Source: Ruminococcus flavefaciens
GTDB lineage: Bacteria; Bacillota; Clostridia; Oscillospirales; Ruminococcaceae
DNA length: 47,469 nucleotides
NCBI GenBank assembly: GCA_902777125.1
Contig: CACYSQ010000004.1
Location: forward strand, 1-47,469
Direction: 5' to 3'
Positions within the stretch are counted from its first letter, which is position 1. The number at the start of each line of letters is the position of its first letter. The notes beneath the pieces are model-generated. The model ran no database searches, was not told the DNA's origin, and saw nothing but the letters and a program-made list of their open reading frames with translations. Positions 1-7,119 of this stretch are shown one piece after another. The translations under genes were made by a program, and so were the position numbers.

Positions 1-161
1 CATTCATTCCAATCAACTCCAGTTAGACTTATTTAGTTATTTCTAGTTTAGTCTATTTAGACTTAATTGGATAGAGTGGTATGTTATTGGGCGGTTACTT
101 TCTGAGCGAAGGACTTCCCCGTTTGTATGTGTATTCATTTCAATGTGACGTTCGCTATGAA
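1..161. other. AT-rich left edge, no complete gene
   Basis: No complete gene is visible. The segment lies downstream of nrdG on the minus strand and shows no convincing terminator, only a small TTTAGTCTATTTAGACTTAA inverted repeat near positions 47-66. At the very edge the minus strand reads GGAG, nine bases, then ATG at 7-5, which could start a further minus-strand gene leaving the window. Confidence 0.3.
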
Positions 162-662
162 CTACAGCTCGATCTCTACGGGTCTCCCCTGTTCAAGGCT
201 TGCACGGCAGTCCAGACACCGCTGGTTCGTACTGCCGCGGAAGTGTATCTCCCAGTTCTTCTGCTCAAGAATAAACGGACCGTCAATGAGTATATCGGTC
301 ACTTCAAGGAGCTTCTGCCAGCCGTTCTCAGCCCTGCCTTTCCATAGTTGCTCAAAGGTATACCCGGTATAGGTAACGATGTTCATACCTAGCTCCTTTA
401 TCTGTCTGCCGATGAAAGCTAGAGCCTCCGCCTGACAGAAGGGCTCTCCACCGCTGAAGGTAACACCGTCGAGCAGCGGATTTCCGCTTATCTTCGCAAG
501 CAGCTCGTCCGTATCGACGACCGTTCCGCCGTTGAAGTCATGGGTCTGTGGATTGTGGCAGCCCTTGCAGTTATGGGGACAGCCCTGAGTAAAGATCGTA
601 AACCTTATTCCCGGTCCGTCAACTATCGAATCGTTGACCGTACCGGCGATCCTGAGTTCCAT
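162..662 (-). CDS. nrdG: Anaerobic ribonucleotide reductase activating protein (radical SAM)
   Basis: The 166-residue product is a radical S-adenosylmethionine enzyme that installs the glycyl radical on NrdD. The N-terminal half carries the 4Fe-4S motif C-x3-C-x2-C (CPHNCKGC), followed by the SAM-contacting FSGGEP segment. The length is normal for NrdG. The start is supported by AAGGTGATAGA ahead of the ATG, and this ribosome binding site overlaps the nrdD stop codon, so the two genes are translationally linked. It acts in the cytoplasm and only without oxygen. Confidence 0.96.
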   Translation of the reverse strand: MELRIAGTVNDSIVDGPGIRFTIFTQGCPHNCKGCHNPQTHDFNGGTVVDTDELLAKISGNPLLDGVTFSGGEPFCQAEALAFIGRQIKELGMNIVTYTGYTFEQLWKGRAENGWQKLLEVTDILIDGPFILEQKNWEIHFRGSTNQRCLDCRASLEQGRPVEIEL

Positions 663-671
663 TCTATCACC

Positions 672-2990
672 TTAAATACTGTGTTTTACTCTGTCGTGCT
701 CCTCGGAACGCTTGCCGTTGTTGAAGCGGTCGAGAGTTCCCACAAGGTAGCCTGTGATACGGCGGATCCTGTCGAAAGCAACATTATTTGTATGCTCCTT
801 GCGTCCGCAGCAAGGACAGGTCTCACCAATTATTCCGGTGTATCCGCAGATCGGGTCACGGTCAACCGGGTGGTTGATAGCGCCGTAGCCTATGCCGGAC
901 TCCTTCATGCAGCGGACGATCTTCTCAAAGGCTGCAAGGTTCTCGAGCGGGTCGCCGTCAAGCTCAATGTAGCTGATGTGACCTGCGTTCGTGAGCTCAT
1001 GGTAGGGAGCCTCGATCTTGATCTTCTCGAATGCGCTGATAGGATAATAAACCGGAACATGGAATGAATTGGTGTAGTAATCACGGTCTGTAACACCCTC
1101 GATGATGCCGTACTTCTTGGCGTCCATGCGGACAAAGCGTCCGGAAAGACCCTCTGCCGGAGTTGCAAGGAGGGAGAAGTTGAGACCGGTCCTGTTGGAC
1201 TCCTCATCGAGACGCTTTCTCATAGCGGTGATTATCTCGATACCGAGCTCACGGGCTTCCTCACTCTCGCCGTGGTGGGCGCCGATGAGAGCCTTGAGAG
1301 CCTCAGCAAGTCCAATGAAGCCGACGGAAAGTGTACCGTGCTTGAGTACCTCCTCGAGAGTATCGTCGGTCGAGAGCTTGTCGGAGTCTATCCATATGCC
1401 CTGTCCCATGAGGAACGGGAAGTTCCTCACTCTCTTCTGGCACTGTATCTTGAAACGATGCATGAGCTGATCTATGACAAGATCCATCATCTCGTCGAGC
1501 TTATCGAAGAACAGACCAACGTTATGGTCGGACTTTATCGCAAGTCTCGGGAGATTTATCGAGGTGAAGCTAAGGTTGCCTCTGCCGGTAACTATCTCGC
1601 GTGAGGGATCGTGCTTGTTACCGATAACACGGGTACGGCAGCCCATATAAGCTATCTCTGTATCGGGACAGCCCTCCTTGTAATACTGGAGGTTATACGG
1701 TGCGTCGATGAACGAGAAGTTCGGGAAAAGTCTCTTTGCCGAAACGCGGCAGGCAAGCTTGAACAGATCGTAGTTCGGGTCGGTAGGATTGTAGTTGATA
1801 CCGTCCTTGATCTTGAAAATGTGTATCGGGAAGATCGGAGTCTCACCGTTTCCGAGACCGGCTTCCTGAGCGAGGAGAACGTTCTTGATGACCATTCTGC
1901 CCTCGGGAGAGGTATCTGTACCGTAGTTTATGGAGCTGAAAGGCGTCTGTGCGCCGGCACGGCTGTTCATGGTGTTCAGGTTGTGGATAAGTGCCTCCAT
2001 AGCCTGATATGTAGCCCTGTCAGCCTCCTTCTCGGCGTTCTTCTTGGCGAAATCCTGAATCCTCTCGGCAGTCTCCTTATCGGTGTAATTGAGGAGAAGC
2101 TCGAGCTCCTTTTCCTGATAGCCGTTGTCGTTGGCAAGTACAGGGATAAGGCCGTACTTTTCAGAGATCTCGTTCTTTATGGACTTTGCAGCCTCGTCCT
2201 CGTTCTCAACTCCTGCGATGAGTGAGAGTGCTCTTGCGACGTTGCGGATATATCTTGCTGCATAGGTCTTCTTTACGCCCTCTGCCATAGCATAGTCAAA
2301 GGTAGGTATGCTCTGACCGCCGTGCTGGTCATTCTGGTTGGACTGTATTGCGATACAGGCAAGTGCAGAATAGCTGGAGATATCGTTAGGCTCACGGAGG
2401 TAACCATGTCCGGTCGAAAATCCGTTGTGGAAGAGCTTAGTAAGGTCTATCTGGCAGCAGGTAGTCGTCAGCGTATAGAAATCGAGGTCGTGGATATGGA
2501 TATCGCCCTCACGGTGAGCCTTTGCGTGTCTCGGCTCGAGGACGTACATCTCATAGTATTCCTTGGCAGATACCGAACCGTACTTCAGCATCGTGCCCAT
2601 AGCGGTATCGCCGTCGATATTCGCATTCTCGCGCTTGATATCGCTGTCCTTTGCGGGACTGAAAGTGAGCTCGTTGAGGACGCACATAAGGTTAGTCTTC
2701 ATCTCGCGTGAGCGTGTGCGCTCATAGCGGTAGAGGATATAAGCCTTAGCAGTTTTGGCGTGACCCTTTTCGATGAGGGTCTTTTCAACGAGGTCCTGAA
2801 TTTCTTCAACAGTAGGAGTTCCCCCGGGGTTCTGCTCCTCATAGAGACGGCAGACCTCAACGGCAACGTCCATTGCGGCGTTGAAATCGGTTCCTCCCTT
2901 CGCCTGAGCAGCCTTAAAGATAGCATTGGCGATCTTTTCTATATTGAAAGGGACCTTTCTTCCGTCTCTTTTGATGATATGGATTATCAT
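672..2990 (-). CDS. nrdD: Anaerobic ribonucleoside-triphosphate reductase (class III)
   Basis: This glycyl-radical enzyme of 772 residues reduces ribonucleoside triphosphates to dNTPs. Residues about 3-92 form an ATP-cone, the allosteric dATP/ATP sensor. The C-terminus has the zinc-site cysteines (CGYTGIIGETCPCC, about 715-728) and the radical motif RITGYLVGTLDRFN, with the radical glycine near residue 747. The length matches full-length family members with an ATP-cone. It is the first gene of an nrdD-nrdG operon, and its leader carries NrdR boxes. The GGAGG lies about 11 bases from the ATG, slightly far, but no better start exists. Confidence 0.97.
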   Translation of the reverse strand: MIIHIIKRDGRKVPFNIEKIANAIFKAAQAKGGTDFNAAMDVAVEVCRLYEEQNPGGTPTVEEIQDLVEKTLIEKGHAKTAKAYILYRYERTRSREMKTNLMCVLNELTFSPAKDSDIKRENANIDGDTAMGTMLKYGSVSAKEYYEMYVLEPRHAKAHREGDIHIHDLDFYTLTTTCCQIDLTKLFHNGFSTGHGYLREPNDISSYSALACIAIQSNQNDQHGGQSIPTFDYAMAEGVKKTYAARYIRNVARALSLIAGVENEDEAAKSIKNEISEKYGLIPVLANDNGYQEKELELLLNYTDKETAERIQDFAKKNAEKEADRATYQAMEALIHNLNTMNSRAGAQTPFSSINYGTDTSPEGRMVIKNVLLAQEAGLGNGETPIFPIHIFKIKDGINYNPTDPNYDLFKLACRVSAKRLFPNFSFIDAPYNLQYYKEGCPDTEIAYMGCRTRVIGNKHDPSREIVTGRGNLSFTSINLPRLAIKSDHNVGLFFDKLDEMMDLVIDQLMHRFKIQCQKRVRNFPFLMGQGIWIDSDKLSTDDTLEEVLKHGTLSVGFIGLAEALKALIGAHHGESEEARELGIEIITAMRKRLDEESNRTGLNFSLLATPAEGLSGRFVRMDAKKYGIIEGVTDRDYYTNSFHVPVYYPISAFEKIKIEAPYHELTNAGHISYIELDGDPLENLAAFEKIVRCMKESGIGYGAINHPVDRDPICGYTGIIGETCPCCGRKEHTNNVAFDRIRRITGYLVGTLDRFNNGKRSEEHDRVKHSI

Positions 2991-3009
2991 TCTATATTAA
3001 AACCTCCAA

Positions 3010-3077
3010 ACACAATATATAGTGTCTCGCTTTCTATGTTTCTATATAAGTATAGAACAAAAACGCGGCAAAGTCAA
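3010..3077 (-). promoter_or_regulatory. nrdDG promoter with tandem NrdR boxes
   Basis: On the minus strand TTGACT (3077-3072) and TATACT (3054-3049) are separated by 17 bp. Box 1, ACACAATATATAGTGT at 3010-3025, fits the NrdR consensus perfectly and lies between the transcription start and the ribosome binding site. Box 2 is a weaker inverted repeat (TTCTATA-4-TATAGAA, 3040-3057) covering the -10 hexamer. The box centres are 31 bp apart, three helical turns, as usual for NrdR pairs. Repression by NrdR is inferred; nrdR is not in the window. Confidence 0.85.
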
Positions 3078-3202
3078 TTGTGCATTTTACCAAATCTGAG
3101 AGTGGTTTTGCCGAGACTGTTGACGCATATGTTCAAAAATCATTTAAAAAAACGGAATTTGGCTTGTATTCGTTGTTTATACAAAGGGTAAACAAAAGCA
3201 CG

Positions 3203-3230
3203 AAAGCACCACTATATATAGTGGTGCTTT
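3203..3230. terminator. Terminator downstream of the SGNH-like gene
   Basis: Perfect 14-bp inverted repeat AAAGCACCACTATA / TATAGTGGTGCTTT just past the stop codon of the minus-strand gene at 3244. The U-tract is short on both strands. Confidence 0.7.
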
Positions 3231-3243
3231 TTGTATCGTAACA

Positions 3244-4110
3244 TTATGCTGTATGGGTGAGAATGTAGTCCGCGATAGCCTTGTATGCCTTTGATGTGAG
3301 CCAGCCGTCGTCCTCGGACCAGTATTCACCAGATATCGCACCGTCCGCACCGCGGAGAGCCGTATTCGTGTCAATACAGTACACTCCGAGGCTCTTAGCC
3401 ATATTGAGCAGCTTTGTATTGTAGCTGTTGATGATATCGTTGTTCATCGCGGAGGATTCCGGAGTAGTCGCCGGAACAGGCGGGAGCTGCATGATATAGA
3501 TATCGGTATTGGGCAGGAAGCTGTGAATGTTGCTGACAAGCGTAGTATAATTCGAGATCATATCCTCGGGAGTTGAAGTGCCGATGTCGTAGCCGAGCAT
3601 GATATAGAGCTTATTCGGCTTCTTGACCTTGATTATCTCATAGGGCTTGAGATTGCCGTATGATGAGGAAACGGTCATTGTATTGCAGTTTGCGGCACCG
3701 AGCTGTGAATTGCCGATTATGTCCTTCAGATCAGTGTTCTTGGACATATTCAGAAGCGTACCGTCCGTGATAAGGCAGCAGTCTTCAAAATAATCCTTGC
3801 CCTTAGCCTCTGACTGCGGCAGCGGATAAACGATGTCCTGATTTACGGCAGGAGCCTCCGAAACAGGCTCGGTCTGCTGCTGAACATCAGTGCCCTCCTG
3901 TACGTCAGAGGCAGTCACCGGCTGAGGGATATTTTCGTCATCGTCATCGTCAAGAGCGTTGCCCTTGACATTGGCGTTTATCATATAAAAAACAAAGCAT
4001 ATCGCAAAAACCAGCAGGCAGATTATCACGATTATCATGAAATTGAACCTTACCTTCGGCTTTCCGCGCTTTTTGTTTGAAATCCTCTGAATTGTATGTT
4101 TCTTATCCAT
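3244..4110 (-). CDS. Membrane-anchored SGNH-like protein with degenerate active site
   Basis: The product has 288 residues. A basic cytoplasmic tail (1-22) is followed by one transmembrane helix (about 23-44), an Asp/Glu/Gln/Pro-rich linker (50-100) and an extracellular domain (about 105-288). That domain follows the SGNH/GDSL pattern: an aligned block I, a strand YIMLGYD, a PNTDIYIMQLPPV strand and a C-terminal helix after DDGWLT. The usual catalytic signatures are altered. GDS appears as TDG (115-117) and the C-terminal DxxH appears as DDGWL, without His. I read it as a non-catalytic member that may bind cell-wall glycan. The family assignment rests on pattern and is moderate. Confidence 0.6.
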   Translation of the reverse strand: MDKKHTIQRISNKKRGKPKVRFNFMIIVIICLLVFAICFVFYMINANVKGNALDDDDDENIPQPVTASDVQEGTDVQQQTEPVSEAPAVNQDIVYPLPQSEAKGKDYFEDCCLITDGTLLNMSKNTDLKDIIGNSQLGAANCNTMTVSSSYGNLKPYEIIKVKKPNKLYIMLGYDIGTSTPEDMISNYTTLVSNIHSFLPNTDIYIMQLPPVPATTPESSAMNNDIINSYNTKLLNMAKSLGVYCIDTNTALRGADGAISGEYWSEDDGWLTSKAYKAIADYILTHTA

Positions 4111-4221
4111 ATTAACCTCATAAGCGATTTTTCAGGGCAGGACCCTATGTATTATTATAACCGGAATTTCCTCCTTTTGCAAGTGGTTTTCGGAATTTTG
4201 TGCAGATTTTTTCCGTGTGTG

Positions 4222-4286
4222 TTGCTTTTCATATTAATGTATGGTATAATGAATACATGGCATTCATCACGCTTGATATGAATGCC
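4222..4286 (+). promoter_or_regulatory. Promoter and leader hairpin of the zinc-ribbon/pyrE operon
   Basis: TTGCTT (4222-4227) and TATAAT (4245-4250) are 17 bp apart. The leader contains the hairpin GGCATTCAT / ATGAATGCC (4259-4286), upstream of the AAAGGAGG at 4315. No PyrR-type anti-antiterminator or U-tract was recognised. Confidence 0.65.
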
Positions 4287-4329
4287 GCTGCTAACAGCAT
4301 TACAATATCGTTTCAAAGGAGGAAACGGC

Positions 4330-4683
4330 ATGATCTGCGGACAGTGCGGGAGCAGAATGCTTCAGGGCGAGTTCAGAATGGAGCAGAGAAGCATAGACAG
4401 CGGTATATACCGTGCCTATCCGGTCGCTGCATGGTACGAAAACGGCGAGAAGATCTGCGAAACGCCCATAAACCGTACCCTCGGCTTCTACTGTGCCGAG
4501 TGCGGAGCTATGGTCGGCATATTCACGCGCACAAAGCCGGTCGGCTTTGCCGGACGCTACAAGGCTGACCTCGACGACAGCATCGACCGTCTCCCCTACA
4601 AGATATGTCCCGAATGCGGCTTAAAAATGGATATCGACTATCCTCGCTGCCCGGAATGCGGTCTTGTGTTTGAAGCAATATAA
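4330..4683 (+). CDS. Small zinc-ribbon protein of unknown function
   Basis: The 117-residue product starts at the ATG preceded by AAAGGAGG; the frame is open further upstream, but without a ribosome binding site. It has an N-terminal CxxC (ICGQCG), a middle CAECG, and a C-terminal pair CPECG...CPECG spaced like a rubredoxin-type zinc ribbon. At least two zinc sites are likely. The middle is ordinary globular sequence. It sits 18 bp ahead of pyrE and is probably cotranscribed with it. No function can be named from sequence. Confidence 0.75.
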   Translation: MICGQCGSRMLQGEFRMEQRSIDSGIYRAYPVAAWYENGEKICETPINRTLGFYCAECGAMVGIFTRTKPVGFAGRYKADLDDSIDRLPYKICPECGLKMDIDYPRCPECGLVFEAI

Positions 4684-4701
4684 ATTTTCGGAGGTATTAT
4701 T

Positions 4702-5358
4702 ATGACTTACAAGGAAAGCTTCATTAAATTCATGGTTGACTGCGGAGTTCTCACTTTTGGCGAGTTCACGCTTAAAAGCGGCAGAAAGGCTCCCTACTTC
4801 ATCAACTGCGGCAACTATAAGACAGGCGCACAGCTCGCTAAGCTCGGCGAATACTACGCTGAGTGCATACATGAGAACAATATCCCCGTTGAAACTCTAT
4901 TCGGTCCCGCTTACAAGGGCATTCCGCTCGCAGTTTCAGCCGTTGTAGCCCTCAGCAACAAGTTCGGTATCGACGTTTCCTACTGCTTCGACCGCAAAGA
5001 GGCTAAGGACCACGGCGAGGGCGGTATGTTCGTCGGAAAGACTCTCACAGACGGTGAAAAGGTCGTTATCATCGACGATGTTATGACCTCCGGAAAGGCT
5101 CTCCGCGAGTCCATGCCCAAGCTCAAGAGTGCCGCTGACGTTGACGTTACCGGTATGGTGATAACCGTTGACCGTATGGAAAAGGGTACCGGCGAGCTCT
5201 CGGCAGTTCAGGAGGTAAAGCGCGATTTCGGCGTTACCGTATACCCTATCGTCACTATGGAGGATATTATCGAGGCTATCAGGAACGATATCGTTCCCGG
5301 CAAGGAATACCTCGAAAAGATGCTCGAATACAGAGCGACCTATGGTATCGCCGGCTGA
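4702..5358 (+). CDS. pyrE: Orotate phosphoribosyltransferase
   Basis: It transfers phosphoribose from PRPP to orotate, giving orotidine 5'-monophosphate in pyrimidine synthesis. The 218 residues are full length. The PRPP-binding loop is VVIIDDVMTSGKA near residues 115-127, and the N-terminal FTLKSGRKAPYFINCG block is typical of the family. A ribosome binding site (CGGAGG) lies just upstream. The gene stands apart from other pyr genes, between a zinc-ribbon gene and a small membrane-protein gene. Confidence 0.95.
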   Translation: MTYKESFIKFMVDCGVLTFGEFTLKSGRKAPYFINCGNYKTGAQLAKLGEYYAECIHENNIPVETLFGPAYKGIPLAVSAVVALSNKFGIDVSYCFDRKEAKDHGEGGMFVGKTLTDGEKVVIIDDVMTSGKALRESMPKLKSAADVDVTGMVITVDRMEKGTGELSAVQEVKRDFGVTVYPIVTMEDIIEAIRNDIVPGKEYLEKMLEYRATYGIAG

Positions 5359-5372
5359 ACAGTCAAAGCATA

Positions 5373-5807
5373 ATGAAGAAAAAGTATTGCATTATCACAC
5401 AGCTCGTCCTGCTTTTCTGGTTCTTTCTTGATATGGTCGGAGTTTATTTCGGCGACCGCTATCTGGTCACACGCTCCTACAAGGACGACGGTCTGTTCTT
5501 CCTCATCTATCTGGCTGCCATGCTCATGTTCATATTCAGGGAAAAAGCCGGAAAATGGGCAGTTCTTGTATGGACCTCGATATGGTTCACGATACAGTTC
5601 CTCTGTCATGAATGGTATACCATTTTCGGCAAGGGCTTCATGGGTACTCTCGAAGGCAAGCAAAAATTCTTCTCCGGCTCAATTTACTGGCTCAGAATAG
5701 AAGGACGATACATACCTGACATTTACCATACTGTCCTGCACATTCTCATTCTGACAGTGATTATAACCTCGATACTCTATATAAAGCGTAAAAAAACAAC
5801 TGAATAA
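5373..5807 (+). CDS. Small four-helix membrane protein
   Basis: The 144-residue product has four hydrophobic stretches, at about residues 5-24, 38-54, 63-80 and 115-137. The loop before the last helix is polar and contains a KQKFFSGSIYWLR segment. No family was recognised. It begins 14 bp after pyrE, probably by read-through, and the operon ends at the palindromic terminator at 5819. The ribosome binding site is poor, so expression may depend on coupling. Confidence 0.7.
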   Translation: MKKKYCIITQLVLLFWFFLDMVGVYFGDRYLVTRSYKDDGLFFLIYLAAMLMFIFREKAGKWAVLVWTSIWFTIQFLCHEWYTIFGKGFMGTLEGKQKFFSGSIYWLRIEGRYIPDIYHTVLHILILTVIITSILYIKRKKTTE

Positions 5808-5818
5808 CTAACATAAAA

Positions 5819-5842
5819 ATCCCGGAAGATATCTTCCGGGAT
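5819..5842. terminator. Bidirectional terminator
   Basis: Perfect 24-bp palindrome with the arm ATCCCGGAAGAT, placed between the converging ends of the pyrE operon and the transporter gene. A-rich on the left and TTTAAT on the right, so it could serve both strands. The same stem core recurs at 31589-31614. Confidence 0.85.
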
Positions 5843-5848
5843 TTAATG

Positions 5849-7054
5849 TTATAGCAGCATTATTATGAATTGCTCCGTGAGGACTACTGATATCAGTGCG
5901 ACAGGATAAGTTGCAGCGTAGGCAGATGCAACGTCCTCTGTTCCGGCTGTGGAAATGAGCGTACCGAGTGCCGGTGTGGAGGTCATACCGCCTGTGATAG
6001 AGCCGAGGTTGTTGAGGAGGCTGAGCTTCAGCACATATTTCGCAAACAGGAAGCCGATTATCATGGGCACGATAGTCATTATCATACCGTATACGAAGTA
6101 TATCGGCTTGAAGTATTCAACGAACTTCGCGCCGCCCTTTACGCCTGAACCGATAAGGAACAGCATAAGTCCGAGCTCACGGAGGACCTTCAATGTGGTG
6201 TCCTTCGGCATGAGACTGATCTTTCCGCAGTGACCGAAATGTCCGAAGATAAGGCATACGAGCAGACAGCCGCCTGTGGTCGAGAGCGAGAAGTTCTCGA
6301 ACTTGAATGAGCCGATGACGATACCGATAACGGCTGCAAGTGCGAACGGCATAAGTCCGAAGCTGTCTATAGATATGAGCTTCTCCTGAGTGTTTTTCTT
6401 TGCGGACTCCTTGTTTGTGGATTTCAGCAGCTCGCGTTCCTTATTCATGTCCGCCTTAATCATCTTGGGAACGAGCTGTACAAAGAGCACAACGCCGATA
6501 ACGCCGAAGATATAGGCTATACCCGAGCCGACCGATACTGCGTCCTCAAGCTCCTTTCCGGCAGCCTCCTTAGCAGCTGAAAGTCCGGGGGTGCTTGTGA
6601 GCGAGCCGGAGAGTATACCTGACATAAGAGCCGTAAATTCGTCGTTTCCGAGACTTGTGAAGTTCCTGCCGACGAGTATGCAGCCCGCACAGGCAAGTCC
6701 GCCGCTGAGAATAATGATTATCGCAAGTGCAACGAAGGACTTGAAGTTTTTCTTGAAGTTGCTGAAAAAGTTCGGACCCGCAATGAAGCCTACCGCCGAT
6801 ACGAAAAGTACAAGTCCGAGAGTATCGACTATAGAAAGGGAATTTTTCACGAACGCATCGCCCATTTCCCTTTTGAGGTCGTCGTAGAAAACGCCGCCGT
6901 AGACGAGGGCGATGAGGAAAACTCCGGCAGTTCCGAGGGAAACGCCCTTGATCTTTATCCTGCCGAGGATATATCCTACTGCCGCGATAGCCATAACTGA
7001 TATGATGAGGAACGTTACTCCCTTTATAGAGAGTATACCGTCAAATAATTCCAT
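5849..7054 (-). CDS. AspT/YidE-type (AAE family) carboxylate transporter, candidate succinate exporter
   Basis: The membrane protein has about 401 residues and ten or more hydrophobic segments. Each half carries the repeat signature of the aspartate:alanine exchanger fold: SGSLTSTPGLSAAKE in the first half and GGMTSTPALGTL in the second. Canonical AspT, YidE and YbjL have about 540-560 residues with central TrkA-C domains. Here only a short basic hydrophilic loop stands in that place. This family includes the succinate exporter SucE of Corynebacterium. With fumarate reductase ending 57 bp upstream, succinate export is a reasonable inference. A GTG at 7063 is an alternative start. Confidence 0.75.
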   Translation of the reverse strand: MELFDGILSIKGVTFLIISVMAIAAVGYILGRIKIKGVSLGTAGVFLIALVYGGVFYDDLKREMGDAFVKNSLSIVDTLGLVLFVSAVGFIAGPNFFSNFKKNFKSFVALAIIIILSGGLACAGCILVGRNFTSLGNDEFTALMSGILSGSLTSTPGLSAAKEAAGKELEDAVSVGSGIAYIFGVIGVVLFVQLVPKMIKADMNKERELLKSTNKESAKKNTQEKLISIDSFGLMPFALAAVIGIVIGSFKFENFSLSTTGGCLLVCLIFGHFGHCGKISLMPKDTTLKVLRELGLMLFLIGSGVKGGAKFVEYFKPIYFVYGMIMTIVPMIIGFLFAKYVLKLSLLNNLGSITGGMTSTPALGTLISTAGTEDVASAYAATYPVALISVVLTEQFIIMLL

Positions 7055-7091
7055 ATTTACCACACAATCTTTCTTTTATTTAACGTAACAG

Positions 7092-7112
7092 CGGGACGCA
7101 GAAAGCGTCCCG
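7092..7112 (-). terminator. Hairpin between frdA and the transporter gene
   Basis: CGGGACGC-5-GCGTCCCG just after the frdA stop codon. On the minus strand no strong U-run follows, so it may only attenuate transcription into the transporter gene. Confidence 0.5.
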
Positions 7113-7119
7113 TTGGTTT

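Noticed and set aside
540-2711. Long plus-strand open frames across nrdD/nrdG (for example 540-1067 and 1611-2225)
   Set aside because: They lie entirely on top of well-identified minus-strand genes, lack ribosome binding sites and show no family features.
4251-4329. Leader of the zinc-ribbon/pyrE operon as a PyrR attenuator
   Set aside because: Only one simple hairpin without U-tract is present and no alternative antiterminator pairing was seen.
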